Shown here piece after piece: positions 1 through 10,678 of a DNA stretch of 64,000 bases. The stretch is from assembly GCF_024166365.1 (NCBI RefSeq), contig NC_064830.1:88778721-88842720 (forward strand), in the 5' to 3' direction. Under the pieces are notes generated by a model, which saw nothing but the letters and a program-made list of their open reading frames with translations, did not search any database and was not told the DNA's origin. Position 1 is the stretch's first letter. Every line of letters begins with the position of its first letter. A program made the position numbers and the translations under genes. The stretch comes from Elephas maximus indicus (Eukaryota; Chordata; Mammalia; Proboscidea; Elephantidae).

Positions 1-3000
1 TCTTCATAGGACTGGGACCCTGATTGGGCAAGGAATGGAGAACTGGAGGCCCAGGAGCCATGGGGGGAGGGGGTGGCATGGAAAGGGAAAGTGCAGCCTC
101 TGGTAAAGAGGGAGGCTTGAGGGGTGGAGGAGGGTGGGAGTCTTGATCCATGCTGTACTAGGAAGGAATGATAAGGGTTAGCACCAGATTCAGGGCCCTA
201 ATTAGTTGTAGGGTAAGGGTCAACTATGGGTTAGATTAAGGTCATAGTCGTAAGGAAAAGGCCAAGAACAGACTTGGAAGGAGCCAAAATCAGAGTCATG
301 AGGAGGTTGTAGAGAATGAGGGGTGAAAGCTGAGGACTGCATTGGGGCTGGCATGAGTTGGAGGTCAAAGACAGGGTTGGAGTTGGATTGGGATCAGTGT
401 TGATGTTCCTGGTTAGGGTTTGGGTAAATACTGGTGGTCAGGATTGGGCCTGAGGTTAGAGTTAGGAGTAAAATCTAAGGTCAGGGTTGGACTTGGGTCT
501 GAGCTCAGTGTCAGTGTCAAGGTTGTGTTTGGGGTCCGAGCTGAGAGGCCAGGTCAGCCCCAGCTGGGTAAGGTAGGCAGTTCCAAGCACTTCTCACCAA
601 GAGAGGTTGCCTCCCGGCTGGGGTCCCAAGCAGTCCCATGGGGACTCAGGAAGTCTAAGAAAGGAAGAGGAAAGTCACCATTCCTGCTGGCTTCCAGTCC
701 CCGCTCCCCCAGGAATGCGACCATCCTCACACACACCTACTGCCCGGGGGACTGGTGGGGCCAGCACTTCATCCTCATTCTCGTAAGATTCAGCTGATGG
801 AAAAAAATAGAGACATCCAAGGACCACTCCTGCTCCCTAGGGCCTCTACAGCCCTGGGAGGTCCTCCCAAGTCCAAGGCCCTGTGGGATCCCCAAATTAC
901 CGCTAGAGAAGGAGTCCTCATCCTCAGGACCCAGGGTCCCATCCTCAGGACCTAAGGTCCCATCCTCAGGATTCTCATAGCCCTCAGGGTGCTCATAGCT
1001 GCTGCCATCTGATGAAGAAAGAGGGGTGTTCAGCGAGAGTCCACAGCCCACCACTGAGGAAGTGGGGGAGGCATGGAAGGCAGCCTTACCCTGGGACAGT
1101 TGGTCCTGCCCAAGGTTGTTGGCATCGTCGTTCTCATAGAATTCCGAGGCCTCCTCACTGTCCGGCTCCTCATAGGCCTCCCCTTCCTCTTCTTTGGGGT
1201 CTGGGGACAGAGGTTGGTGAAATCGAGTTACAGCCCCTCTCCTCCAGGCCCTGATCCACTGTTCCTGCCACAGACGTCTCCAACTCCCCCCTTGTGAGTA
1301 ACGACACCCTCCCTTACTCACCAGCTCCCTGTGGGCTCTGGGGCCTCGAGGCTCCAGCCTCCCGGTAGTCGTTGTGCGGGTTTCCGTAGGGCAAAGCGGC
1401 GCCCCCCAGGCCAGCAGCCCATCGGAGGGCGCGTCCTGGCGAGAGGGATGTTGTAAGGGAAGGGGAGGGTCAGAAGAGATGCAGACCGTCAGGGTCCAGG
1501 GTCTGCGCGCCAGGGAAGTAGGAGAGGACGCTTTAGGCTCTGGGGACAGACTCTGGGGCTAGGTACACGCCTTTGAGCCACGGGGGCGGGATCTAAATTT
1601 GGGGCGTGGCCTCAAGTTCTAGGGTGAGGTTTGGTTCTGGGTACCGAACTTGGGGCTTTGAAACCTGGGGACGGGGTTGAGTCCTGGAGGCAGGCCTTGG
1701 TTCTACGAGAGGAGTTCGAATCTGGGGGGGGATCTGTTCTGAAGGAGGAGCTCCCAGCTCTGGGAGAAGACTTGGAGCTCAGGGGCTTGGAGGGGTGCAG
1801 GACACTGTCGGGCTCTAGCTCTGGGGTGGCGCTAAAGGTCGGAGGGGCGGGGCTGGATTAGAAGCCGGGCGTTGCCTCCTACCGGTGCTGGAGGTGGTCG
1901 TCGGCAGCGACAGCACGTTGCCGTACTGGTTCTGGGCCCCGTTTCCCGGCGGAGGTGTCACTTTGAAGAACCTAGCAGGGGAAGGGGAGTTGCCCTCTGA
2001 GGCCAGGCCTGGAGGGGACTGGGGAGATACATTCAAAATTTAGGCCAGGCCCTCAGCAGTTAAAACGTGGTGGCTTGTAATTAACTCCTTTGTGGTGGGA
2101 ACCAGCCATGGTGGCGCTGCGGTTAAGAGCTCAGGCCGCTAACCAAGAGGTCGGCAGTTCAAAACCACCAGCCGCTCCTTGGAAACCCTATGGGGCAGCT
2201 CTACTCTGTCCTATAGGGTCGCTATGAGTCGGAATCGACTCGACGGCACTGGGTTTGGTTTTTTGGGGGATACAGAGGATTTTTTTTTTTTTTTTTTTTA
2301 TCCTACAGAGGAAGCTGCCAGCACTTCAAGGGGCTTCGCAGAGGAGGTAGCTTTAGAGCTGGCTTTTGAAGGTTGGGCAGTATTTCAGGCGGCAGAGATG
2401 GAGGAAAGACACCGTGGGCAAAGCATAAAGTGAAGGGGGAGGGGGGCTCCTGCATTACCTCCTGGTAGGGTCAGTCATTCGCTTTCTTTTCCTCCTCAGG
2501 ATCAGGGCTGGTGGGAGTTGAGGGGAGGTATCAGAGGAGGGGCTGCCAGATGCGTAGCGAGGGTAATCTCTAAATTTGTGCTTTTCCTCTCCTCCCCCCA
2601 TCCCGCGCCAGCGTTGTCGACAGTTGGGGGGATTCGCTGGCCTCTTCTGGCACCCCCTTGGACTTGCTTGCGCCTGGGGGCAATGCCCCCCCAACCCCCC
2701 TCGCTATGCTTCTGGGGGCTGCTTTAGGGTGAAGATGGGCGGGGAAGTTCCAGGAAGATCACTTGAGTCAATGGAGGAGATGGGAGCTCAAATTCTAAGG
2801 GACTTGGGAAGTTTGGGGAGGCTAGAGGAGGAGTTGGGGGACAGAATTCTGGGGTTTGTGGGGAAGGGCTGGGAGGAGAGAGAGAGAGTTGTCAGATTGG
2901 CCAGTGTGGGCTTATCTGAGGAGGATGGGGGTAGTGTTTGGGCAGGCTGGGTGGAAGACACGACTCACCTCTTCGAAGATGAAGCAAGCCCACCAGGAAA

Positions 3001-5718
3001 CCCAAGCAGAAGAGTAGATAAATCAGAGTCACAGCTGGGACCTTCCAGCCACCAGACTTCAGCAGCCAGCGCCATACTGCTAGAGGGAGGGGACTATGAG
3101 ATGAGGACCCTGAGCTGGCATCTTACTTCCCAGCCTCAAGATCTCAAAGGGCTGTAAGTCTGGGGGTCAGGGGCAAGACAATGATCCTTGATGTCCCAAG
3201 CTACAAGGAGGATTCTCCTCCCTCCCTGTGTGAGGAGCCAAGTCCCAGAAGGACAGGGACTGGCCAGAGCCTGGCACAGGGCCTGGAGCAGTATCTATGG
3301 AGCAAACCATGAACAAACCTTAACTATAGTCAGAGGCAACGTTAGGCTTAAGGGGAGCATGAAGATTAGCTTCATGCTGCAGTTAAGGACAATAATGGTC
3401 AAAGTCAAGGGCAGAGTTGAATTCACAAAGTTTGAGTTGGGATTCAACGGATTGCTGAGGTTGCGTTTGGAGTGAAAGTTGAGGTTGAGTTTGAGAATTG
3501 TGGTTTGGGTAGCACGGTATGATTGTATTAAGGAAATACAGTGAGCAAAACACTGTGACGGATTTGATGGATGGGGTGAGGAAAAGAAACGATGTCCAGG
3601 TTCCTGGCTTGGGCTAGAGGGCAGGTGATGGTGCCCTTCGCTTACAGTGGGCCACCCAGAAGACTATACTTGGGGAGGAAGATTTGAGTTTGATTTTGTT
3701 TATGTTCAGCTTGAGGTGTCCATGGAACGTCAAATGCTAGTTCCAGGAAACAACTGGGTATGGGTGTATGGACCCTGGAAACACGTCACCAAGGCATGGA
3801 TGGTCCAAGAAGCCATGGAAGTAAAGGAGGCCAAGTAGGAACGATGTGTAGACAGGATAAGAAAGTGTAGGCAGGGATGAGAGTGTGTGGACATGGATGA
3901 GAAGAGGAGTGGGGGAGGAAGGAAAACCCTAGCAAAGCTGATGGGAAGGACAAGCCAGTGGTAGGAGAAGGTCCAGAAAAGTAGTGTCTTGGAAGCAAGG
4001 GAGGAGGAAAGGGTTGGAGTTAATGTTCAGTGCAAAGGTAGGGGTTCAGGCTGAGGCTGGTACTAGCCCTCAGGTTGGGATTCCAAGGTTGACTAGCTTC
4101 CATTTCTTCCCTGTAGCCCTGCACAGATACACCACAACTGAAAAAAGCTCTCTACCTGGCCTGGCAGTGACTTTCAGCTCAAACTCGGTCCAATTGCCAT
4201 GGTGACATCGATAGGTGCCAGCATCTTGAACTGTGACCTGGGGTAGCAACAGAACAGTCCCTCCCCAGAGGGTCCCCTGTACCCACATCTCTCTGGCTAG
4301 AGAATACTTCAGGTCTAGGCTCAGCAGTGAGATGTTAGGCTTCTTGGGGTGTACATGGTTCCAGGAGATGGGGCCTCTGGACACGGTGGCAGGGGGCACC
4401 CCACAGGGTAGCCAGAGTACGGAGCCAGGAGCCACGGTGAGGTCTGAGGCAGGGAGAGCCAAAGCTAGGAAGGCCTAGTCCTTGCAATCCCATCCTCTGC
4501 AAGCCCACCAATTCTGAATCCCTGCCCCTCCCCAGCCCCTGGACCCCCACCTCCTGGCATCTCCCCATCCCCTGTCACCTTACCTTGGTTGAAGCCCTGG
4601 TTTGGACTGCCCTGAGGTGGGACACACACAGGGTCTGCCTCCCAGGTCTTATGGTGACGTTTGGTCCACACGTACATCTGGGAGCTGGTGGGGGAACCAG
4701 AAGAGGCCCTGGGGCCTTCTGAGGACATGTTCCCCAGATTACAGCTTAGGCCATCTAGGTCTGAAGCATTCCACCTGAACATCTCCCCTGGGAAGAGACC
4801 CAGAACCAGCCAACATTCAGGAGAGATAGAGATCCAGAGATGCAAAGGCAGACATAAACCGAGACAAAAACCCAGAGAGGTAGTGAAGAGAGAAACGGAG
4901 ATTCAGAGAGAGGGAGAGAAAAGAGTGAGAGTCAGAGAGATGTCAGCAGCTCAGAGCTGAAGCCACTCGAGTCCCACCCATCTAGAACTGGCTCCCCGCT
5001 TATCTGTCAGATCCCCCAGCCCTCCATCCAACTCAGTTTTGGCTCATGGACCTCCGGCATCCATAGCAGGCCTCCCTTGTCTCTCCCAGTTCCCCCCCAC
5101 CCCCCCCCGCCCGGATCAGCTTGGCCCTTACCGCTGCCATTCACACTGACTGTCCAACCAGGCTGCCAGGCCTGCTCAGAGGGGGGCCGTGGCTGGCATA
5201 GGTAGAACCCCCCCATCTGGTACGAGACGTTGAAGATGAGCAGCATGATGCCCAGAGGCCCCACCTGGATGCCCAGGCCTGGTAACCCCAGCTTCAGCTC
5301 TAAGAAGGGCTCTATCTCGGACCCCTGATACCAGGCCAGGGGCATAGAGGACTCAGGTGAGGAGTTTAAGGGGTCCTTGAGACACGTCAGCATGGCATCG
5401 TCTCCCTCTGTGGAGACAAAAAGAGAGAGAATCCCCATGTCCCCCTTCTCTCTTCACACTGGGTCCTAAACCCAAGGACCCCACAAGCTGGGAGTGCCAT
5501 GAGCCCTCAGAGTCCTTCCAACCCCTCCTTGAATTTTATGAGTAAGAAAATGGAGGCCCAGAGAGAGTAGGTTACTTGGCCAAGGGCACCCAGGGTTCTA
5601 GTCCCCACTCCTTCCCTCTGTGCCTTTATGACATACCTTCAACCAGCACTTGTTTCTGGGGCCTGACTCCTGCCGGAGCAAGGAAGAGGAGGAAAAAGAG
5701 GAGGAGAGGGGGCGGCAT
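1..5718 (-). CDS. CD19: B-lymphocyte antigen CD19 (3' end cut by the window)
   Basis: CD19 is the signalling co-receptor of B cells. It works at the plasma membrane with CD21 and CD81 and recruits PI3K, Vav and Lyn through tail tyrosines. Thirteen coding exons were read on the minus strand: 5637-5718, 5132-5407, 4584-4787, 4156-4443, 2969-3076, 2459-2507, 1883-1971, 1322-1435, 1090-1200, 901-1008, 737-793, 598-654 and 1-19 (partial). All junctions are GT/AG and the phases agree, giving about 520 residues; human CD19 has 556. Exon 1 encodes a hydrophobic signal peptide ([17 protein letters not shown]). Exons 2-4 encode the Ig-like ectodomain with conserved cysteines and N-glycosylation sites. 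Exon 5 is the membrane span and exon 6 the basic RRKRKR stop-transfer. The tail carries [21 protein letters not shown] and SYENEDE motifs. Exon 10 is longer than I remember in human, through short tandem repeats. The last residues and the stop lie outside the window. Confidence 0.96.
170..560. repeat. Degenerate G/T-rich tandem-like tract in CD19 intron 12
   Basis: This intronic stretch is built of loosely repeated words such as GGTTAGGGTT, GGGTTGGAGTTGG and GTCAGGGTTGGACTTGGG. No clean period is visible. It looks like a decayed short-unit tandem array. A similar tract occurs in intron 4 near 3320-3500. Confidence 0.45.
919..975 (-). repeat. 21-bp tandem repeat inside CD19 exon 10
   Basis: The plus-strand word CATCCTCAGGA recurs at 919, 940 and 961, an exact 21-bp period. 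It encodes two copies of EDGTLGP in the CD19 tail. Just upstream in the protein, YEHPEG and YENPED form a second short duplication. Both keep the frame. Confidence 0.85.
2103..2264 (+). mobile_element. AfroSINE, near full length (CD19 intron 6)
   Basis: A tRNA-like head (TGGCGCTGCGGTTAAG, GCTAACCAAGAGGTCGGCAG) is followed by the BovB/RTE-like tail CTATGAGTCGGAATCGACTC and GGTTTGGTTTT. The box regions are well preserved, so it is fairly young. It lies antisense to CD19. A poly-T run follows at 2281-2299. Confidence 0.9.
5534..5600 (-). repeat. MIR fragment in CD19 intron 1
   Basis: A decayed reverse-complement MIR core (AAAATGGAGGCCCAGAGAG, then GGTTACTTGGCCAAGG) corresponds to the usual MIR stretch reading gaggaaactgaggc on this strand. 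It is old and short. Confidence 0.5.
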
Positions 5719-5780
5719 GGTGGCTAGACTCCCCGGGGCGCCCAGCTTCCCCGCGCAGGGGATGCTGGGGAGGCAGGGGC

Positions 5781-5809
5781 CTAGGGGGCACTGAACCATG
5801 GGTGTCTGC
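5781..5809 (-). promoter_or_regulatory. PAX5 (BSAP) site in the CD19 promoter
   Basis: On the minus strand, about 65 bp upstream of the CD19 start codon, the sequence reads GCAGACACCCATGGTT followed by CAGTGCCCC. This is nearly the known high-affinity PAX5 site of the human CD19 promoter, recalled from memory. The CD19 promoter is a classic TATA-less PAX5 target, so this site probably sets B-lineage expression. No TATA box was seen between it and the start codon. Confidence 0.8.
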
Positions 5810-5934
5810 GGGGGAGGGCGGGCATTCCCCCGGGGAGGAAGGGGTGGTCACGCCTCAGACCCCCTTTCCCAGGCACTCTCCCCAGACCCACAAACCTTAC
5901 CTCCTGACTCGGCTACCCTGTTTCATTTCCATGC

Positions 5935-6113
5935 CAGCACTTACCACCATGTGAAATGATCTTGTGTGTCTGCTTGTTCACTTTCTGTTTCTCCCACCAG
6001 AACATAAGCCCCTTGCAGCAGAGACTTTGTCTTGCTCACTACTACAGACCCAGTGCCCTAACAGTGCTTAGCACATAGTAGGTGCCCCCAAAATATTTGT
6101 TGAATGAGTGAAT
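5935..6113 (+). mobile_element. L2 LINE 3' end
   Basis: The tract matches the L2 3' end pattern: TGCTTGTTCACT, then CCCACCAGAACATAAGCC, CACATAGTAGGTGC and AATATTTGTTGAATGAGTGAA. It is an ancient element, upstream of CD19 in the CD19-RABEP2 gap. Confidence 0.75.
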
Positions 6114-6385
6114 TTAGCCTCAGGGGTTCCCTTCTTCTCCCCCATACTCTCAACCCCAGGCTCAAATCTATGTCCCTTCACACACACCCCAACCATCCTT
6201 CAACAAACATTTCTTGGCCTCCTTCCACCTCCATACAACTGCTCTGTCACTTACACTTTGTGGGTCTGGGTAACCGGAGTTTGAATCCTTCGCCTCCTCC
6301 ACTTGTCTAAATTTAAAATTTCTTCATCCCTCTAAACCTCAGTTTCCTTCCCTCTAAACTGGGGATAATAATAGTTCTATCAAAA

Positions 6386-6548
6386 GTTGTCCATGGAGAG
6401 AGCGGGCTGTCTCACTAGGGGGAGAGTAAATAGGAGTGTGTAGCAAGGTATATATGGGTTTTTGTGTGAGAGACTGACTTGATTTGTAAACTTTCACTTA
6501 CAGCACAATAAAAATTATTAAAAAAAAAAAAAAGGTTGTCCATGGAGA
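6386..6548 (+). mobile_element. Young 5'-truncated LINE-type insertion with target-site duplication
   Basis: About 135 bp ending in CAATAAAAATTATT plus a run of A is flanked by an exact 14-bp direct repeat, GTTGTCCATGGAGA, at 6386-6399 and 6535-6548. This is the signature of target-primed reverse transcription. The body looks like the 3' end of a LINE, probably an afrotherian L1; the family could not be named. Confidence 0.8.
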
Positions 6549-6614
6549 TTAAACAGGACAATATATTGTGCAGTCTTTTTATCCCAGAGCCCACACATAG
6601 TAGGCCCTCAGTTA

Positions 6615-6722
6615 ACGAGAGACAGCATGGCTAAGAGCACAGGCTAGAGCCAGACTGCCTGGGTTTAAAAGCATGGGCAAGTTTCTTTATCCATACACTG
6701 GAAGTGATAAGAAGAGCTAACC
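6615..6722 (+). repeat. MIR element
   Basis: The order GGCTAAGAGCACAGGCT, AGCCAGACTGCCTGGGTTT and GGGCAAGTTTCTTTATCC is the MIR core. It is old and diverged. Confidence 0.65.
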
Positions 6723-6889
6723 TACCCCATCGATTGTTCTGTGGAGAAATTAGTCAACATACAGAAAGCTGGGAGGGGGCTTGGCAGCTGTGTGGAGCAG
6801 ACAGAAGTCTTTGTAGGTGTTTCTGCAGTGGTCCTTAGAAATGACCGACGATCAGTATTCCTTGCTCGCTCAGTTCCTTCCCAGAAAGC

Positions 6890-7030
6890 CCTTGCTTCAT
6901 TTATGGAAGGAACCCATTTAGAAATGGGGGCCCAGAGAAGCACGGGGTATTGCCCACAATCACACATTGAGCTGCTGGCACAGTCAGCACTAGAACCCAG
7001 GAATCCTGACTCCTAAATCTTGTTCTTTCT
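6890..7030 (-). repeat. MIR element
   Basis: A reverse-complement MIR pattern (GGGGGCCCAGAGAAGCAC, then AGAACCCAGGAATCCTGACTC) sits between other old repeats in the CD19-RABEP2 gap. Confidence 0.5.
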
Positions 7031-7329
7031 TTGCTCTGTCTCTCTTCTTTCTCTTTATCTGTGTATGTGTGTGTGTATTCCTGTGTCTTTCACTGCTGCA
7101 GGCACTCAGGGAAAGGGTCCAGGAACGCAGGAGACACGCTTTCTCAGTTGCTGATTTCCAGGCCTGTCTCACTGGGCTGTGGCTTCCTGTTTGCCTCAGG
7201 CAAACCCCAGGGGACCCTCCAGGTGGTAGGGCCACCACTTCCCTTTGGCTGGGTTGAGGCAGCTGAGAGGGGAAGAACAAGGCACTGGGGGATGGAGAGG
7301 GCAGGACAATGGCAGGAGCCCCGTTTGCC

Positions 7330-7855
7330 TTTTATTCAACAAAATCTCTCTAATCCCCTTCACTGGCTGCCACAGGTGCCCAGTCAGAGCCTTCTTGCTA
7401 GTGTGTGTCAGGTCCCTGCTTAAAACATTTCAGTGGCTTTCCTCCAAACCATGGCCTACAATGAAGGCCTGAGTAATGCTGCCCCTACCTACATTTTCCA
7501 CCTCAGCCCTCACCACTCCTCTGGCTCACCATTGTCCAATGAAAGCTCCTTCCATCCTCATGGTCTTTGCACTTGCTACTCTTTCTGGATCTCTCCACCA
7601 GCTCTTGGTTTGACTGACTCCTTTTATCACTCAGGCCTCAACTCAAATGTCGCACACTCAGAGAGGCCTTCCCTGACCCCCAGGTACTTTTGCTCTTACG
7701 CCCTCTTTTATTTCCTTCCTAGTACTTGTTCCAGTCTCAAGTTATGCGTGTTTGTTAGTCTTCTCGACTGCCTCCTGCTCACTCTTCGAGAACAGGGATC
7801 GTGACTGTCTTGTTCACTGGCATCTAATACGTGCTCAATAAATATTTATTGAATA
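7330..7855 (+). mobile_element. L2 LINE, long 3' portion
   Basis: About 500 bp follow the L2 3' consensus order: CAGTGGCTTTCCTCCA, ATGGCCTACAATGAAGG, TTTGCACTTGCTACTC, CTCAACTCAAATGTC, AGAGAGGCCTTCCCTGACC, GTGCTCAATAAATATTTATTGAATAAA. Its open frames are remnants of L2 sequence and not a gene. Confidence 0.85.
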
Positions 7856-7984
7856 AAGGGAGGAAGAAAACTAGGGAGAATGAAAGAAAGCTTTCTTTTC
7901 TCTTCCCTCACAGGCATTCAGTCATCGAGGCTAGTCCATGTTCCTATATTTTGTTTTCTGAATTTCAGTATTTCTTAAATTAAA

Positions 7985-8235
7985 TTTTCTCTTCTCTTTG
8001 GACTCTTGCCTTCACAACCAGAGCTATTTCAATAGCCTCCATTCTGGGCTCCCTACCCCCCATCTCTTTCACTTCCCACCTACACTTCACTGGAGAGAGC
8101 TTCCTTGGTATTAGTCACGTGCTTCCCCTGCTCAACAGCCTTCAATGGCTTCCAAGGCCTGCAGCATACCATCCAAGCCTGATAGCCGGTTCTCCCCAAA
8201 CTAACTGGAACTTTATTTCAGTCATCATTTCATCC
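7985..8235 (+). mobile_element. L2 LINE fragment
   Basis: L2-like words such as AACAGCCTTCAATGGCTTCC and GAGCTATTTCAATAGCC match the internal 3' part of L2. It is older and more broken than the preceding copy. Confidence 0.55.
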
Positions 8236-8454
8236 CTTCCCCCCAGAAGCCTGCCATGCATACAGGGAGCCTGGACTTTATTCTGAGGGCCACAAGAAGC
8301 TATTGGGGATTCATAAACCAGGAGGAGACTTGGTTAGATTTGCATTTTCCAAAGCTTCCCCTGACTGCAATGAGGATAGTGAGTTGCAGGGAGCCCAGGA
8401 GGCCAGTAGGGAAAGTGTCCGTTCAATAATTCATCTATCAAATATTTATTTAGA

Positions 8455-8630
8455 GCCTTGGAGTCCCTGGGTGGTGGTTCGAGTCCACCCTGAGGCTCCT
8501 CAGAAGAAAGGCCTGGCAGTCTACTTCTGAAAAATCAGCCAATGAAATCCCGATGGAGCACAGTTCTGCTCTGACACACATGCGGTCACTGTGAGTTGGA
8601 ATCAATCAGATGGCAACTGGTTGGTTACGG
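8455..8630 (+). mobile_element. AfroSINE, older subfamily copy
   Basis: It has the AfroSINE order, including the internal block GGCCTGGCAGTCTACTTCTG and the end CACTGTGAGTTGGAATCAAT. The tRNA-like head is diverged, so it is older than the 2103 copy. Confidence 0.8.
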
Positions 8631-8703
8631 ATCAGGCACTGTGCTAGGTGCTGCGGAAACAGCAAGGGACAAGAAAGACGAGATTCCTAATCTCGGGGAA
8701 CTT

Positions 8704-9135
8704 TTTTGTTGTTGTTGTTGAGAATATACACAGCAAAACATACACCAATTCAACAGTTTCTACATATGCCATTAAGTGACATTGATTACATTCTTTAAGT
8801 TGTGCAACCACTCGCCCTCCTTTTCTGAGTTGTTCTTCTCTACTAACATAAATTCACTGCCCCTTAAGGCTCCTAGCAAATATTTCAAGTTGCTGTTGTC
8901 AATCTGATCCTACATAGATAGTTGTTAAAAGAATTTAATGCTCAAGGCAGACATTTTTTACTGGTTAAACTAAACTACTGTTTGGTTTTAAGAAGACTTC
9001 AGGGGATATTTTTGGATTAAGGTTTAAAGATCATCTCAGGGCAATAGTTTCAGGGGTTCATTCAACCGTCATGGCTCCAGGAAGTCTAGAGTCCATAGGA
9101 ATTTGAAATTCTGTACTGTATTTTTCTCAGGGAGC
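8704..9135 (-). mobile_element. Non-LTR retrotransposon 3' end, family not named
   Basis: The plus strand opens with a T-rich run and (TTG)n, as expected for an inverted poly(A)-type tail. It then reads GAGAATATACACAGCAAAAC through CAGGGGATATTTTTGG and TTCAGGGGTTCATTCAACC. The same order of words recurs at 58105-58545 and, more loosely, at 57528-58080. It is therefore an interspersed repeat on the minus strand, probably a LINE 3' region. Confidence 0.6.
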
Positions 9136-9339
9136 TTCGATTCTAGTTTTGGGGTGGAGGGAGTATAAAGGGGGACTGATAATAAACAAGTTAACCATAT
9201 ATAATTCTACATGGTGAAGCGCTTGATGTGATCTAGGGGTGGAGAGGTGATGGAGGTGGCTACTTTAGACAGGGTGGTTGGGGAAGGCCTGACTGAGGAA
9301 GTGACATTTGGTCTGTTTAAGTAAGCACATGCCGTACAG

Positions 9340-9590
9340 AGTGGCTGTACTATATTTTACATTCCCATCAGTAATATATGAGGAATCCAGTTTCTCTGCA
9401 TTCTCACCAGCACTTGGTGTTATCACTTTATTTCAGCCACGCTGATAGGCGTGTAGTGATACCTTATTGTGGCTTTAATTTTCTTTACCCTAATGGCTAA
9501 TGATGCTGAAACCTTGTCATGTGTTTACCTGCCATCTGCGAAATGTCTGTGCATGTCCTTTGCCTGTTTTCATATTGGATTGATCTAGAA
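9340..9590 (-). mobile_element. Old L1 fragment (3' ORF2/UTR region, antisense)
   Basis: Words such as CATTCCCATCAGTAATAT, CCAGTTTCTCTGCATTCTC, CCTTATTGTGGCTTTAATTT and ATGGCTAATGATG correspond to the reverse complement of the L1 ORF2 3' end and 3' UTR. Confidence 0.75.
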
Positions 9591-10439
9591 GGTTTCAAGC
9601 AGAGATGAGACATGATCTGTTTTACAAAGAGCACTCCAGCTGCCTTGAGAATATGCTAAAGGGGTCGAGTCAACATAGGGGGAACAGTTCAGAGGCACTG
9701 TGGAAGTTCAGGAGAGATGATGGGGCTGGGTGTTAGCACTGGAGATGGAGATAAAGGGACGGACACCTTCTGGAATATTCTGTACATTACAGGTAGAGCA
9801 TCCAGGACTTGCAGGAGGAAAAGAATCAAGGGCTTCCAGGTGCCTGGGGTGTCCTTTACAGAGGGAAAAATAGGTCTGGGAGAGGGGAATCCAGACTTCT
9901 GTACACGAGTTTGAGTCGCCTGCCATCGGGGGAGATGTCAGGTGGGCTCTTGGATGGGGAGGTCGCAGATAATGAGGGCGTGACCTAGAGCAGTGGCCAG
10001 GGGAGGAGAGAAGGGATTTGAGAGTGGGAGAGGGGGATTAGAAGCAAGCGGTGACTGGCTGGGTATCAGAATGGGGGTGGTGACGTGGAAGTTTCCGACT
10101 TCTAAAACTGGTTCACAGCAACGCGGGACCTCAGAGGCACCGAGAAAATGAAGCCGCCCCAGCCCTGCCCCGAGGGACGCGCCACGAGGGCGGAGATGCA
10201 GAGAGGGCCCCGCCACAACTCGCTGTAACGTGAGCCTGGCTCCGGCGGAAGGGCTGCCAAGGGCCGATCAAAGGCGGTCTCCCGGGCTCCGAAGACAGAG
10301 CGAGCTTCGCCCTCCGTTGGCAGACACCGGCAGGCGTCCGGGAGGAGGTGTAATTTAGGCAGAACTTCCAAGGCGACGCGGAGACGGTCGGCAGGGCCTT
10401 TGAAGAAAGCACTCCTTTGAGGTCCCAAGGGCTGGCGTC

Positions 10440-10678
10440 CTCCATCCAGAGCGCGGCTAGGAAAGGAGGCGGGGAGTGGGCGGGGCCGGGGCGGGGCCTG
10501 GCGTCGACTCGGGAATCTTCGGCCCAGGCTCGGCACTCCTACCCCTCATCTCCGGTCCCTGCATGAGCCCGGGGCCGATCCGGAAACAGCCGAGCGGATC
10601 CGGAAACAACCGAAAGGACCCGGAAGCGGTGAGAGCAATCGCCAGGGAGTGAGGGAATCCGCCGTTTGCACAGAGGCG
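10440..10678 (+). promoter_or_regulatory. CpG-rich RABEP2 promoter and 5' UTR
   Basis: This stretch is rich in G+C and CpG, has no TATA box, holds GC boxes (GGGCGGGGCC near 10478) and three CCGGAA ETS sites at 10580, 10600 and 10620. It ends at the RABEP2 start codon at 10679. This is a typical housekeeping promoter; the transcription start cannot be fixed by eye. Confidence 0.7.

Noticed and set aside
919-975. CRISPR-like spaced repeats (21-bp steps in CD19)
   Set aside because: The steps are contiguous codon duplications in an exon of a mammalian gene, with no spacers.
7433-7804. Open frame of 123 codons between CD19 and RABEP2
   Set aside because: The DNA follows the L2 3' consensus, so the frame is a chance opening in an old repeat.
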